Notes under the pieces: model-generated | What the model was told of the DNA's origin: nothing | Databases searched by the model: none | Seen by the model: the letters and a program-made list of their open reading frames with translations, nothing else | Shown: positions 17,857 through 26,692 of the stretch, piece after piece | Layout of the letters: every line of letters starts with the position of its first letter | Position numbering within the stretch: position 1 is the first letter of the stretch | Assembly: GCF_000292245.2 (NCBI RefSeq) | Contig: NZ_ALPT02000015.1 | Location: forward strand, 3,130-67,129 | Direction: 5' to 3' | Source: Alkalihalobacillus alcalophilus ATCC 27647 = CGMCC 1.3604 | GTDB taxonomy: Bacteria > Bacillota > Bacilli > Bacillales > Bacillaceae_D | DNA: 64,000 nt | Position numbers and translations under genes: made by a program

Positions 17857-19577
17857 GGCTTTACTCCTTCCATTTGATGAATTCCTTTTCCTGGCGAAAT
17901 CATTGGATACACATTCTCTTTTTGAGCAACACGGAAATCCATTAAAACAGGCCCTGGATAATCCATCATTTCTTTTAATGCTGTTTTTACTTCTGATAGC
18001 TTTTCTACCTTCATCCCTTTAATGTCATAAGCCGATGCTAGTTTGACAAAATCTGGTTGAATCGGGAAAAGTGAATTTGAATAACGCTCACCGTGGAATA
18101 ATTGTTGCCATTGACGAACCATTCCTAAAGCGGCGTTATTGACGATTACAATTTTGACTGGTAAATTGAGCTCCTGCAAAATCGATAACTCTTGGGCTGT
18201 CATTTGGAAGCCAGCATCACCAATAATAGCTACGACCGGCAAATTCGGTTCGGCAAACTGAGCCCCAATCGCCGCTGGAAAACCAAAGCCCATCGTCCCT
18301 AAACCACCAGAAGTGACCCAACGATTCGGTTTGTTAAATTTGTAATATTGGGCCGACCACATTTGATGCTGACCAACATCAGTAGTGACCACCGCCTCAC
18401 CTTCTGTTATTTCATGAAGATATTCGATCAGTTGCTGAGGTTTGATCGTTTCTCCATCCTCTTTATACCAAAGTGGATATTCCTCTTTTAACTGCTTTAA
18501 ATCAGAACGCCAAATCGCACTCTTGCTACATTCACCATTCGCTGCAATTAGGAGCTTCAACGCTTCTTTCGCATCACCAACGACAGGGATATCAGCATGA
18601 ACATTTTTACCAATTTCAGCTGGGTCAATATCAATATGCACAACCTTTGCCGTTGGGGCAAAATGAGCTAAATTCCCTGTTAAACGGTCATCAAAACGAG
18701 CTCCAATATTAATCAGTAAGTCCGTCTCATAAATGGACATATTCGCCGTATACGTTCCATGCATACCAGCCATTCCTAAAAATAATTCATGCTCACCTGG
18801 GAAAGAACCTAACCCTAAAAGAGTATTCGTTACAGGAATTTGTTGCTGCTCAACGTATTGCAAAAGTTCTTCCGCTGCGTGGGCATGTAAGACACCAGCC
18901 CCTGCTAAGATAAGTGGCTTTTTCGCTTCACTAACCGCTTCTACCACTTTTTTAATTTGCAATTTATTCGGACTAAAAGTAGGTTGATAACCTGGTAATT
19001 CCACTTCTTTCTCGTAATTGAATTCCCCTTGTGCTAGAGAAATATCTTTAGGGAGGTCAATTAACACTGGTCCCGGACGCCCTGTTGTCGCAATATGAAA
19101 AGCCTTTTTGATAATATCGGGGAACTCTTCTACACTGCGAACTTGAAAATTATGCTTCGTAATCGGCATTGTAATCCCAATAACATCGGCTTCTTGGAAA
19201 GCGTCTGTTCCAATAACAGATGTTCCCACTTGACCAGTAATAACAACTAGTGGCAACGAATCCATCATCGCGTCGGCAATCCCAGTTACAACATTTGTTG
19301 CTCCTGGTCCAGAGGTGACGACACAGACACCTGGTTTCCCAGATACTCTCGCATACCCTTCCGCCGCGTGAATCGCTCCTTGTTCATGGCGAGCTAAAAT
19401 GTGACGAATACCCGTTTTATAAATTTCATCATAAGTTGGTAGAATTGCCCCACCTGGGTAACCGAAAATCACTTCCACTCCCTCAAGTGCTAGAGCTTTA
19501 ATGAGCATGCTAGACCCTGACATTTTTTCATTTTCTACTTTTACTTGTTGCTCCTCTTTTTTCACTTGCGTTTTCAT
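17853..19577 (-). CDS. ilvB: Acetolactate synthase large (catalytic) subunit
   Basis: Thiamine diphosphate enzyme that condenses pyruvate with pyruvate or 2-oxobutyrate. The start at MKTQVKKEEQQ (574 residues, as in B. subtilis) has GGAGG upstream; the open frame begins seven codons earlier. Motifs: FGYPGGAILPTYD with the catalytic Glu in RHEQGAIHAAEG near 70, FAD-region residues in the middle domain, and the ThDP/Mg motif GDAGFQMTAQEL near 455 with the paired NNAALGMVRQWQ. It is the first gene behind the leucine T-box. Confidence 0.96.
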   Translation of the reverse strand: MKTQVKKEEQQVKVENEKMSGSSMLIKALALEGVEVIFGYPGGAILPTYDEIYKTGIRHILARHEQGAIHAAEGYARVSGKPGVCVVTSGPGATNVVTGIADAMMDSLPLVVITGQVGTSVIGTDAFQEADVIGITMPITKHNFQVRSVEEFPDIIKKAFHIATTGRPGPVLIDLPKDISLAQGEFNYEKEVELPGYQPTFSPNKLQIKKVVEAVSEAKKPLILAGAGVLHAHAAEELLQYVEQQQIPVTNTLLGLGSFPGEHELFLGMAGMHGTYTANMSIYETDLLINIGARFDDRLTGNLAHFAPTAKVVHIDIDPAEIGKNVHADIPVVGDAKEALKLLIAANGECSKSAIWRSDLKQLKEEYPLWYKEDGETIKPQQLIEYLHEITEGEAVVTTDVGQHQMWSAQYYKFNKPNRWVTSGGLGTMGFGFPAAIGAQFAEPNLPVVAIIGDAGFQMTAQELSILQELNLPVKIVIVNNAALGMVRQWQQLFHGERYSNSLFPIQPDFVKLASAYDIKGMKVEKLSEVKTALKEMMDYPGPVLMDFRVAQKENVYPMISPGKGIHQMEGVKP

Positions 19578-19730
19578 CTCTTTTCCTCCTCTTTTCAATC
19601 TAAAGCGAAGTACGTATTGACTTTCTTAAGACGACCTCTTGTTCTTGTGCATCTAACTGGGATAGCAGGATTAAACGTTCTTCTAAACTACTTTTAAAAA
19701 ATGAATGTCAGAAAACCAGACAAAAATGAA

Positions 19731-20022
19731 TAAAAAAAACCTTCCCACCCCATAGCAGTCGCATCTAACGACTAACTGAAGGGGCGAAAAGATTTATCTT
19801 TCCACGGTACCACCCTTGTTCATCAAGTTTCCTTGATCTTACGGATGAACAAATCGTTCATCTCATTTTAATAACGAGTGCTGTGTACACCCGGTCAATC
19901 CTAGTAGACTACGCTTACGTTCAGATCGACACTCCGAGGGGACTTTCATCATATGTGACAACACCGCTTTCCAGCAATCACGGCTCTCTGTAGAAGTCCA
20001 GACATATAACTACTTTACCTCT
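19731..20022 (-). promoter_or_regulatory. T-box leader (leucine) controlling ilvBHC-leuBCD
   Basis: The minus strand shows the T-box core AGGGTGGTACCGTGG (19803-19817), which pairs with the uncharged tRNA acceptor end. Upstream are the stem I AGTA and AGAGAG elements (about 20008-19985) and a likely specifier CTC (Leu) at 19938-19936. Downstream is a terminator whose stem (about 19747-19786) ends in eight U. The leader begins about 15 bases after the ilvD stop, so it lies between ilvD and ilvB. Leucine specificity agrees with the B. subtilis ilv-leu leader; the specifier assignment itself is my reading. Confidence 0.92.
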
Positions 20023-20039
20023 TCAACGTTTGTTTTTTA

Positions 20040-21707
20040 TTAAATTTTCATAACCCCGCCTGTATTGGCAGAAGTCACTAATTTCGAATATCGAGCTAAA
20101 TAACCTTTTTTCACTTTCGGTTCTGGTTCTACAAAACCTTCTTTACGATTAGCATGTTCTTCCGTACTAACTAACCATTCAATCGTACGGTTTGTTAAAT
20201 TGATACGAATCTTATCGCCATTTTCAATAAAAGCAATTGGTCCACCTTCAGCGGCTTCTGGGGAAATATGACCAATTGAAATCCCTCTAGAAGCTCCTGA
20301 GAAACGACCATCTGTAATTAAAGCTACCTTCGTGCTTAACCCTTTACCCGCAATCTTAGAGGTCGGCGCAAGCATTTCTGGCATTCCAGGTCCACCTTTT
20401 GGCCCTTCATAACGAATAACTACTACATGACCTTCTTTAACTTCTCCACTATCAATCCCCTCTTGTGCTTCTTCTTGGGAGTTGAAGACGATTGCCTCCC
20501 CTTCGAATACTTTAATAGAAGGATCAACAGCTCCGACTTTAATAACTGCTCCATCTGGTGCGAGATTACCATAAAGAATTGATAATCCACCAACTGGACT
20601 ATACGGGTTATCTTTACGACGAATGACATCATCATTTGTAATCTCTGCGTCTTTTACATTTTCATATAAACTCTTACCAGTAATCGTCAAACGCTCAGGG
20701 TGTACGGCCCCTTCTATGCTACAGAGCTCCTTAATAATGGCACTAACTCCACCAGCATGATGAACATCATCCATTGAATAATCAGAAGCTGGACTAATCT
20801 TAGATAAATAAGGTACTCGTTCAGCTACTTCATTAATTCGATTTAAGTCATATTCAATCTCTGCTTCATGAGCAATCGCTAATGTGTGAAGAACTGTATT
20901 AGTTGAACCACCCATTGCCATGTCTAAAGCAAATGCATCATCTATTGTTTCCTTCGTCACGATATCACGAGGACGAATGTCTTTATCTATTAAGTTCATT
21001 AAATGCTTTGCCGCATCTTTAATTAACTTGTGACGCTCATTAGAGGTCGCAACAATTGTTCCGTTTCCTGGTAAAGCTAAGCCGAGCATCTCCATAAGTG
21101 AGTTCATCGAATTCGCGGTAAACATCCCTGAACAGGAACCACATGTTGGACAGGCACTTTGCTCAATCTCAAGTAATTCTTCTCTTGTCATCTTTCCTGA
21201 CGAGAATGCTCCTACTCCTTCAAAAACAGAAACTAAAGACAAGCTTTGTCCATCCTTTGTTCGACCTGCTTCCATTGGACCACCTGATACAAATACAGCT
21301 GGCACATTCGTTCGAACAGCCGCCATTAGCATACCTGGTGTAATCTTGTCACAGTTAGGGATATAAAACACCCCGTCAAACCAGTGGGCATTAATGACTG
21401 TCTCCGCTGCATCACAAATGATTTCACGGCTTGGCAATGAATACCTCATTCCGATATGCCCCATTGCAATTCCATCGTCAACACCTATCGTATTAAACTC
21501 AAATGGAATTCCACCCGCTTCACGAATCGCTTCCTTTGCCACCTCAGCAAATTTATTCAAATGCATATGACCAGGGATAATATCTATATAAGAATTACAG
21601 ACACCGATAAACGGTTTATCCATATCCTCTTCTTTTACACCAGCAGCACGAAGTAGACTTCTATGTGGTGCCCTGTCAATCCCTTTCTTAATCATGTTAC
21701 TTCTCAT
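20040..21707 (-). CDS. ilvD: Dihydroxy-acid dehydratase
   Basis: Fe-S dehydratase making the 2-oxo acids in the third common step of Ile/Val synthesis. The 555-residue sequence starts at MRSNMIKKGIDRAPHRSLL (GGGAGAG upstream; an in-frame ATG/GTG five codons earlier is less likely). Cluster-associated Cys are in YIPNCDKITPGM near 122 and CPTCGSCSGMFTANS near 190-200; GRFSGASRG is present in the C-terminal domain. It is placed directly upstream of the T-box and ilvB, so it is transcribed before the leucine-responsive attenuator. A CodY-like box lies upstream. Confidence 0.95.
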   Translation of the reverse strand: MRSNMIKKGIDRAPHRSLLRAAGVKEEDMDKPFIGVCNSYIDIIPGHMHLNKFAEVAKEAIREAGGIPFEFNTIGVDDGIAMGHIGMRYSLPSREIICDAAETVINAHWFDGVFYIPNCDKITPGMLMAAVRTNVPAVFVSGGPMEAGRTKDGQSLSLVSVFEGVGAFSSGKMTREELLEIEQSACPTCGSCSGMFTANSMNSLMEMLGLALPGNGTIVATSNERHKLIKDAAKHLMNLIDKDIRPRDIVTKETIDDAFALDMAMGGSTNTVLHTLAIAHEAEIEYDLNRINEVAERVPYLSKISPASDYSMDDVHHAGGVSAIIKELCSIEGAVHPERLTITGKSLYENVKDAEITNDDVIRRKDNPYSPVGGLSILYGNLAPDGAVIKVGAVDPSIKVFEGEAIVFNSQEEAQEGIDSGEVKEGHVVVIRYEGPKGGPGMPEMLAPTSKIAGKGLSTKVALITDGRFSGASRGISIGHISPEAAEGGPIAFIENGDKIRINLTNRTIEWLVSTEEHANRKEGFVEPEPKVKKGYLARYSKLVTSANTGGVMKI

Positions 21708-22220
21708 TACTATCTCTCCCAATCTGTTGCCTATTCTCGTATTATCTCTATTCTAAATATTCCCTCTTTTTAAGATGTCATTACTCTATTAGGAATTAGA
21801 TAGAATGTGCGAGTTCACTTATACTCACTATTCAGAAAATTAAAACCCTAAAAAGAGTTAGATATCCTTCCTGAGAGGACAAATGTTCTTATACATTGCA
21901 TTATTTATTATTGAAATTAATGATACGCTGATTCTTCCTTATGGTCAACCACTTTTATTAAAATAATTAGACAATTTCGATTATCTCTAATACTTGAATG
22001 CGTTTACATGTTGAAGTACCAAAGATCAAGCGACCTTTCACTATTTTAATAAAAAAATACCAATCATTTTTTAAACTTAGATAATTAGAGAAAAAGAAGA
22101 TAATTAGCGTTTGTCCAGTGAACAATTCGCCACATTGTTAGAACAAAAAAGAGAGATTTTTACAAAATTAAAACTGAGTAAAAGAAAAGTTTTTGGACAA
22201 ACTATAATTGGGTGATAAAC
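21708..22220. other. Divergent intergenic region between ilvD and the 22.2-kb gene
   Basis: About 510 AT-rich bases between divergent genes, so it should contain promoters for both. The only recognised site is the CodY-like box at 21827-21841. No coding frame is convincing. Confidence 0.5.
21827..21841 (-). promoter_or_regulatory. CodY-box candidate upstream of ilvD
   Basis: Minus-strand AATTTTCTGAATAGT matches the CodY consensus AATTTTCWGAAAATT at 13 of 15 positions and lies about 120 bases upstream of the ilvD start. CodY is the established BCAA/GTP-sensing repressor of ilv-leu genes in Bacillus. Confidence 0.6.
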
Positions 22221-22634
22221 ATGAGCGTACGCAAACGATTTTTTCAACGAATATATTTCACAAAGAAATTACCGTTCATTAGATTAAGATCAAACAAAAG
22301 AGCCTCTCTTATTCTTGTGAAGGACCGTTTTAACGACTGTAAGACAGAAGCTGAAAAACTACTCTACCAAAAGCTTTTTTCTGAGCTATATTATCCAACA
22401 CCAAGAATGTATGTCGGTGGAATTCAAATTAATATTGCTCTCGTCCCATATCGTCTAGCTTTTGTAGAAGCTTGCAGCAAGGAAAAAGAAAAACGCATTA
22501 TCAAACAGCTCAGAAAAAAGAGATGGCATGTGCTTTTCTATGATCCAGCACAGATTACGAATGCTGATCTATGTGACGAATATTTAGCAAAACAATCGAA
22601 GCTACCAGCGATATATGGTTTGGTACGGTTTTAG
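22221..22634 (+). CDS. Small basic protein resembling DUF559/VSR-like endonuclease fold
   Basis: A 137-residue basic protein (MSVRKRFFQRIYF). The middle and C-terminal pattern, an E-containing helix (KTEAEKLLYQKLFSELYY), then QINIALVPYRLAFVEA, then KRIIKQLRKKRWHVLFYDP, recalls the PD-(D/E)XK folds of DUF559/VSR proteins. The usual motif II Asp is Asn here (INIAL), so it may be inactive if the resemblance is real. A GTG three codons upstream is an alternative start. It stands alone on the plus strand with its own terminator. Function unknown; the family assignment is tentative. Confidence 0.6.
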   Translation: MSVRKRFFQRIYFTKKLPFIRLRSNKRASLILVKDRFNDCKTEAEKLLYQKLFSELYYPTPRMYVGGIQINIALVPYRLAFVEACSKEKEKRIIKQLRKKRWHVLFYDPAQITNADLCDEYLAKQSKLPAIYGLVRF

Positions 22635-22663
22635 AATTGGAAAGTAATACAAATTACTTGAAA

Positions 22664-22706
22664 AGTAGGCGGAAACCTTTTATACAGGAGTTCGTCTGCT
22701 TTTTTC
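22664..22706 (+). terminator. Intrinsic terminator after the 22.2-kb gene
   Basis: AGTAGGCG and CGTCTGCT arms with wobble pairs, followed by TTTTTTC, 30 bases past the stop. Confidence 0.65.
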
Positions 22707-22747
22707 ATATTGTCTGAAGATGTCAGGGCTTTAGGCATTGGTGGTCA

Positions 22748-23135
22748 CAGTCGGATTCGTAACGTAATTTCGCTCTCGGTGGAATTTTATTACTAATTAG
22801 CCGTTATTCGTACTTTAATTTCTTACTGCTTGGGTTTTCATTACTTATCATCCCGTATTCGTACTTTAATTTCGCCCTGCTCGGATTTTCATTACTTATT
22901 ATCCGGTATTCGTAACGTAACTTCTATCTGCTTGGGTTTTCATTACCTATTAGCCAGTATTCGTAACGTAATTTCGCTCTGCTTGGGTATTTATTACCTA
23001 TTACCCTTTATTCGTAACGTAATTTCGCTCTGCTTGGATTTTCATTACCTATTAACCTTTATTCGCACCGTAATTTCGCTCTGCTTGGATTTTCATTACC
23101 TATTAACCTTTATTCGCACCGTAATCCTGCAATTC
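22748..23135. repeat. Tandem array, 51-bp period, about 7 copies
   Basis: Successive units share the core ATTCGTAACGTAATTTCGCT then CTGCTTGGNTTTTCATTACC. Copies near the right end are almost identical and those at the left are diverged, suggesting growth from one side. Because 51 is a multiple of three, frames through the array stay open with a 17-residue repeat; I do not consider that a gene. It lies between two plus-strand genes. Confidence 0.85.
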
Positions 23136-23278
23136 CCCAATTTTCATTACCAATCAACACTCAACAGCATTGATATAATTCCACTTTGCGACCTAAGGTG
23201 ATTCATCCTGGAGGAGGACGATATTTATATTGCAGCGACTCTATAATTAATCTAAATAATATTATAGGAGTTGTTTGG

Positions 23279-23650
23279 ATGAAGCATCACTTAGGAGTTA
23301 CTTATTTTATTTTCGTTTGTCTTGCTTTACTGGCGGTACTTTTTCAAATCTTAATAGCAGGAGTTGCCTTATTTGAAAACTATTCATATTGGGAACTTCA
23401 TAAAGCCTTTGCCCATTTCAAATATGTATACATGCTCTTGTTTGTCATAGCCTTATTTTTAAAGAAACATAAAACCCTAATTTGGTTGCCACTCATTCTG
23501 TTTATATTAGCAAATGCACAATACTACACCGCACATGGATACATAGCAGCACTCCATGTCGTCATTCCCATTTTTATAACACTATTAACCGTTAAATTAA
23601 CATTTAATTCTTATCAATTATTTATCCTTAAAAAGGTTAAAGAGCAGTAG
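23279..23650 (+). CDS. DUF6220-like integral membrane protein
   Basis: A 123-residue protein starting MKHHLGVTYFIFVCLALLAV with four predicted membrane segments. Conserved-looking features are the FENYSYWELHKAFAHFKY loop with two His and HGYIAALHVVIP in the last segment, a layout like DUF6220 proteins, whose His residues suggest haem or metal binding. That family call is from memory and moderate. The ATG at 23279 has GGAG 8 to 10 bases upstream; in-frame codons before it look non-coding. A strong terminator follows. Confidence 0.65.
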   Translation: MKHHLGVTYFIFVCLALLAVLFQILIAGVALFENYSYWELHKAFAHFKYVYMLLFVIALFLKKHKTLIWLPLILFILANAQYYTAHGYIAALHVVIPIFITLLTVKLTFNSYQLFILKKVKEQ

Positions 23651-23713
23651 GCACCTTATCTGTTCATCTGCTCGGCCGTTCACAAAAACTGGAAGGTTAT
23701 GACTAGAAAAATG

Positions 23714-23756
23714 AAAAAGCACTTTGTCCAATTTACGACGGACAGAGTGCTTTTTT
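23714..23756 (+). terminator. Intrinsic terminator after the DUF6220-like gene
   Basis: AAAAAGCACTTTGTCC and GGACAGAGTGCTTTTTT form a long stem ending in six T on the plus strand. Confidence 0.85.
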
Positions 23757-23890
23757 ATGAAGATGTATGAGTTTTTTGTCGAGTAAAATGATTCATTTTT
23801 CTTCATAGAATACTCATAGGACAACCTCTATTGTGGAAAGACTAGAACTATGAAAGTGATTCAAACTTTCGATTGAAGGGAGGTTACTTC

Positions 23891-24022
23891 ATGAAATTTT
23901 ACTTTAATAAGGAGGATGGTAAAGGTCGAAAACGAGAAACGCATATCGAACTGCCCGCACAATTTATCATAGCAATAGCAACGGCAACAGGAACGCTCAT
24001 CACGATTTTGCTTAATTTATAG
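23891..24022 (+). CDS. Small single-pass membrane protein (43 residues)
   Basis: The frame encodes MKFYFNKEDGKGRKRETHIE followed by a 22-residue hydrophobic tail ending LITILLNL. A GGGAGG lies 8 to 9 bases before the ATG. It has a charged N-terminal third and a C-terminal membrane helix. No homologue recognised. It is followed at once by a perfect 11-bp stem. The ribosome site plus coherent amphipathic design make it likely real. Confidence 0.6.
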   Translation: MKFYFNKEDGKGRKRETHIELPAQFIIAIATATGTLITILLNL

Positions 24023-24028
24023 TCTAAG

Positions 24029-24058
24029 AGCCGTACAAGGTAAGAGTCTTGTACGGCT
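24029..24058. terminator. Perfect 11-bp hairpin between convergent genes
   Basis: AGCCGTACAAG and CTTGTACGGCT with an 8-base loop. No U-tract follows on either strand, so it may be a factor-assisted or mRNA 3'-end structure shared by the convergent 43-residue and DUF3885 genes. Confidence 0.5.
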
Positions 24059-24063
24059 AACCA

Positions 24064-24696
24064 TTATGTTAAGAAAACCTTATTAATATCTAATCTATCA
24101 TAACTTAAAATCCAATCATTATAACGTTCATACAAAAATCGAATTTGATCAGCTTTGATAGCAATTACATCACAACCACGATCATCATAGACGTGGAAAA
24201 TAACCTTATTTTTAAGATGAATAAAAAAGACATCATGGTAAAGACTCTTTTCAAATCCCATATCATGGTTGCAAATTTCTTTAATAAGGGCACGATATTT
24301 TATTTCACTACGTTTACACTTCATCATTAATTGAGGGAAGCTCTCCTCCGATTCCTCCTCAAAAACATCCGGAACAACCTGACACGAAACCTCGTAGTCA
24401 CTAAGCTTTTTTATGAGAAATGGTTCAACAAAACGAAATTTACGCTTAAAGCTTTGTTTACGAAATCTATCGAGATGATTGACCACTAACAGGAGTTCAT
24501 CCTCCTCTTCAAAAATAGCTTCAAACAAAGTGATGGCTCGTTCGTAAACATTTTCTAAATAGAGGCTACCCTTATAACAATCCCCTTGTAGATAATTAAC
24601 TCCTAGTTCAAAGCGGATACCTATTGGCCAACGATAAAATAATGGAGGTGCAAGCGGCAGGTCTTTAAAAATTTGATTTACAAGATTACATTTCAT
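24064..24696 (-). CDS. DUF3885 domain protein
   Basis: A 210-residue soluble protein. The N-terminal GIRFELG and the C-terminal VYDDRGCDVIAIKADQIRFL then RYNDWILSYDR match my memory of DUF3885, a domain of unknown function found in Firmicutes and often in polymorphic-toxin immunity settings. No toxin gene is adjacent. Its start is separated from the MOSC gene by 45 bases, so they may be co-transcribed. Confidence 0.7.
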   Translation of the reverse strand: MKCNLVNQIFKDLPLAPPLFYRWPIGIRFELGVNYLQGDCYKGSLYLENVYERAITLFEAIFEEEDELLLVVNHLDRFRKQSFKRKFRFVEPFLIKKLSDYEVSCQVVPDVFEEESEESFPQLMMKCKRSEIKYRALIKEICNHDMGFEKSLYHDVFFIHLKNKVIFHVYDDRGCDVIAIKADQIRFLYERYNDWILSYDRLDINKVFLT

Positions 24697-24741
24697 CCAT
24701 TTTCCTCCAAATTTAATAACACAACTCTTTTTTCCAGAGCT

Positions 24742-25281
24742 TTAAACCCGCTCTAATGGCTTAAAGGGTTTTTCTGGTAACTGAATCTGAATAGAATCAC
24801 CCGGACAAATAGATCCACCTGCTAATACAATGGCCATCACTCCTGCTTTTCGGATCAAATTTCCATCCTGATCTTTATCCAAAACAGCCTTCATTAAGCC
24901 AGGTTGAAACTGATCAATTTGTGCACATGGGTTTCGTAAACCTGTTAGTTGGATTTTTACGGTTGGGCCAATTGTTAAAACCGTATCAACCGGTAATCCT
25001 AAAAGATCAACTCCAGTAGTCGTAATATTTTCTCCCATTTCACCAGGTTTGATCAAAAATCGCTCCTTTAATTGCTCAAACAATTCAGCTTGAAGCAAAT
25101 GAACTTGTCTTAAATTAGGCTGATTTGGATTTTGAGCGACTCTCGACCGATGTTTGACTGTAGCTCCAAAATGGGCATCCCCTTCTACCCCTAACCCTTT
25201 CACTAAATGAACCCTCTCTCGGTTTTGTTTACTAAAAGTATGACGTTCGCTTAAGCTGACAGCAAGTACACTTCCTCCCAT
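24742..25281 (-). CDS. MOSC domain protein
   Basis: A 179-residue MOSC (molybdenum cofactor sulfurase C-terminal) domain protein. Visible signatures are GLGVEGDAHFG near 30, GEMGENITTTGVDL near 95, and GLRNPCAQIDQF near 130 with the conserved Cys that carries sulfur or binds a cofactor ligand. Stand-alone MOSC proteins act in molybdenum-cofactor-linked sulfur transfer or N-hydroxylated base reduction; which applies here cannot be read from the sequence. Confidence 0.88.
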   Translation of the reverse strand: MGGSVLAVSLSERHTFSKQNRERVHLVKGLGVEGDAHFGATVKHRSRVAQNPNQPNLRQVHLLQAELFEQLKERFLIKPGEMGENITTTGVDLLGLPVDTVLTIGPTVKIQLTGLRNPCAQIDQFQPGLMKAVLDKDQDGNLIRKAGVMAIVLAGGSICPGDSIQIQLPEKPFKPLERV

Positions 25282-25437
25282 ATCCTCAGCCCCTTTTGTC
25301 TTTATCGTTCAAACAAAATGTACCTCTTACAAAATATAGCAAAGTAAGGTAGAGAAAATACCATTCTTATTTAATCTTTTTAACTAGGTCGATTAAATAT
25401 CCCTATGCAATAATTAGATTCCATCCAAGTGACTTAT

Positions 25438-26292
25438 TTATTTTAAAAATTCCTTTAAAGCTGGTACAAGTTGTTTCGCTTCAGATTGACCTTGTTCGTA
25501 TAAGTGCATGAGCTTTTCACGACTTCTTTCTACACGGCCCACTTCTAATTTTTCTATCGGGCTAATGACAAAAATATTTCCTTTTTTCTCTTCCTCGCGA
25601 ATATATTGAAGTGTCTCATTATAAACATGATGTCTTTTCGCAACAGCGTTTATGAGCCCAGGATAAGTCCGATATTTCTTGCGGAAATACCATCCAAAAG
25701 ATTGGGGCTTTTTGATATAATCACGATTTTGCGTTAATACAACTACATTTTTGGCATTTCCTTCTTTTACAGATTGTTTAATCGGAATTGGGTCTGAGAT
25801 ACCACCATCCATTAAAATTCGCCCATCAAAAGGAACAACGGGAGCAACAAAAGGTAACGAACTCGATGCTCTTAAAATCGTTAATAAGTCTTTCGGATCT
25901 CGATTTTCTGATTTTTTATAATAAACCGATTCACCTGTCATACAATCGGTTGTTCCCACGACAAATTCTTCTTCCGCCTGACTATAAGCATCAAAATCGT
26001 AAGGAACCAATTCATTCGGTAAACGCTCAAACAAAAAATCCATACCAAAAAGCTCTCTTTTTTTCACGTAGTTTCGAAAAGATAAATATTCAGCATGGTC
26101 GAGAAAATCCATATTGACCGCTCGATTTCGATCCTTTTGCCTCGAGATATAAGAAGAGCCACTACAAGCCCCTGCCGAAACACCAATCACATAAGGGAGA
26201 TAGATGTCCTCATCCATCAAATATTTAAGAACACCTGCCGTAAAAACACCTCGGCTCCCGCCACCTTCTAGCACTAAACCAGCTTGAACCAT
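25438..26292 (-). CDS. Patatin-like phospholipase family protein
   Basis: A 284-residue predicted serine lipid acyl hydrolase of the RssA/YjjU type. The oxyanion loop GGGSRGVFTAG is near 10-20, the nucleophile Ser is in GVSAGAC near 40 (G-x-S-x-G), and the catalytic Asp is in LMDGGISDPIP (DGG/A) near 165, so the Ser-Asp dyad is complete. There is no signal peptide, so it is cytoplasmic. Own transcription unit between the MOSC gene and the redox pair. Confidence 0.88.
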   Translation of the reverse strand: MVQAGLVLEGGGSRGVFTAGVLKYLMDEDIYLPYVIGVSAGACSGSSYISRQKDRNRAVNMDFLDHAEYLSFRNYVKKRELFGMDFLFERLPNELVPYDFDAYSQAEEEFVVGTTDCMTGESVYYKKSENRDPKDLLTILRASSSLPFVAPVVPFDGRILMDGGISDPIPIKQSVKEGNAKNVVVLTQNRDYIKKPQSFGWYFRKKYRTYPGLINAVAKRHHVYNETLQYIREEEKKGNIFVISPIEKLEVGRVERSREKLMHLYEQGQSEAKQLVPALKEFLK

Positions 26293-26403
26293 ATATCAAA
26301 ACTCCTTTTCGTTCTGTTCATACAAAGTTTATTATAACAAATATTGTAAGAAGAAAGGAGGAATATGCCTGGGTTTAGTCATCAGGAAAAGTCACTCGTC
26401 AAC

Positions 26404-26446
26404 TAAAAAGGACACCACAGGCCAATGAGGCTCTTTTGGTGTCCTT
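26404..26446 (-). terminator. Intrinsic terminator after the glutaredoxin gene
   Basis: AAGGACACCA and TGGTGTCCTT arms, then TTTTTAG on the minus strand. Confidence 0.85.
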
Positions 26447-26452
26447 CAACTT

Positions 26453-26692
26453 TTATTTCTTTGCTTGTTCAATAATTTCTTTTAACTCTGGCGTGAAGCC
26501 TTTAACCGCTCGATCACCATGAACCGTTACCGGAACGCCCATAAAACCGAACTTCTCTACCTCTTGTTGGTATTCTTCACTTGCCATCACATCTCTAACT
26601 TCGAATGGAACGCCTTCTTCTTCTAACATATTTTTCACATAATTGCACTCGACACAACCATCTGTTGAATAAACAATCACCTGTTGACTCAT
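26453..26692 (-). CDS. Glutaredoxin/NrdH-like redoxin
   Basis: A 79-residue thioredoxin-fold protein with the active-site CVEC in VYSTDGCVECNYVK and the cis-Pro loop GVPVTVHGD, followed by VKGFTPELKEII. Its ATG overlaps the TAA of the upstream bacilliredoxin gene by one base, so the pair is translationally coupled; this chooses 26692 over an in-frame start at 26749. The pairing suggests a shared thiol-reduction role, for instance reducing the bacilliredoxin, which is inference. Confidence 0.85.
   Translation of the reverse strand: MSQQVIVYSTDGCVECNYVKNMLEEEGVPFEVRDVMASEEYQQEVEKFGFMGVPVTVHGDRAVKGFTPELKEIIEQAKK

Noticed and set aside
20423..20635. 70-residue minus-strand frame inside ilvD
   Set aside because: Out-of-frame shadow of a conserved gene on the same strand.
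22748..23135. CRISPR array
   Set aside because: Units are contiguous with no unique spacers and no cas genes nearby. The same applies to the arrays at 36.2 and 39.9 kb.
22830..23201. Open frame of 123 residues with a 17-residue repeat
   Set aside because: It is the 51-bp tandem array read in one frame; the period is a multiple of three, so frames stay open. No ribosome site, and the composition is not protein-like.
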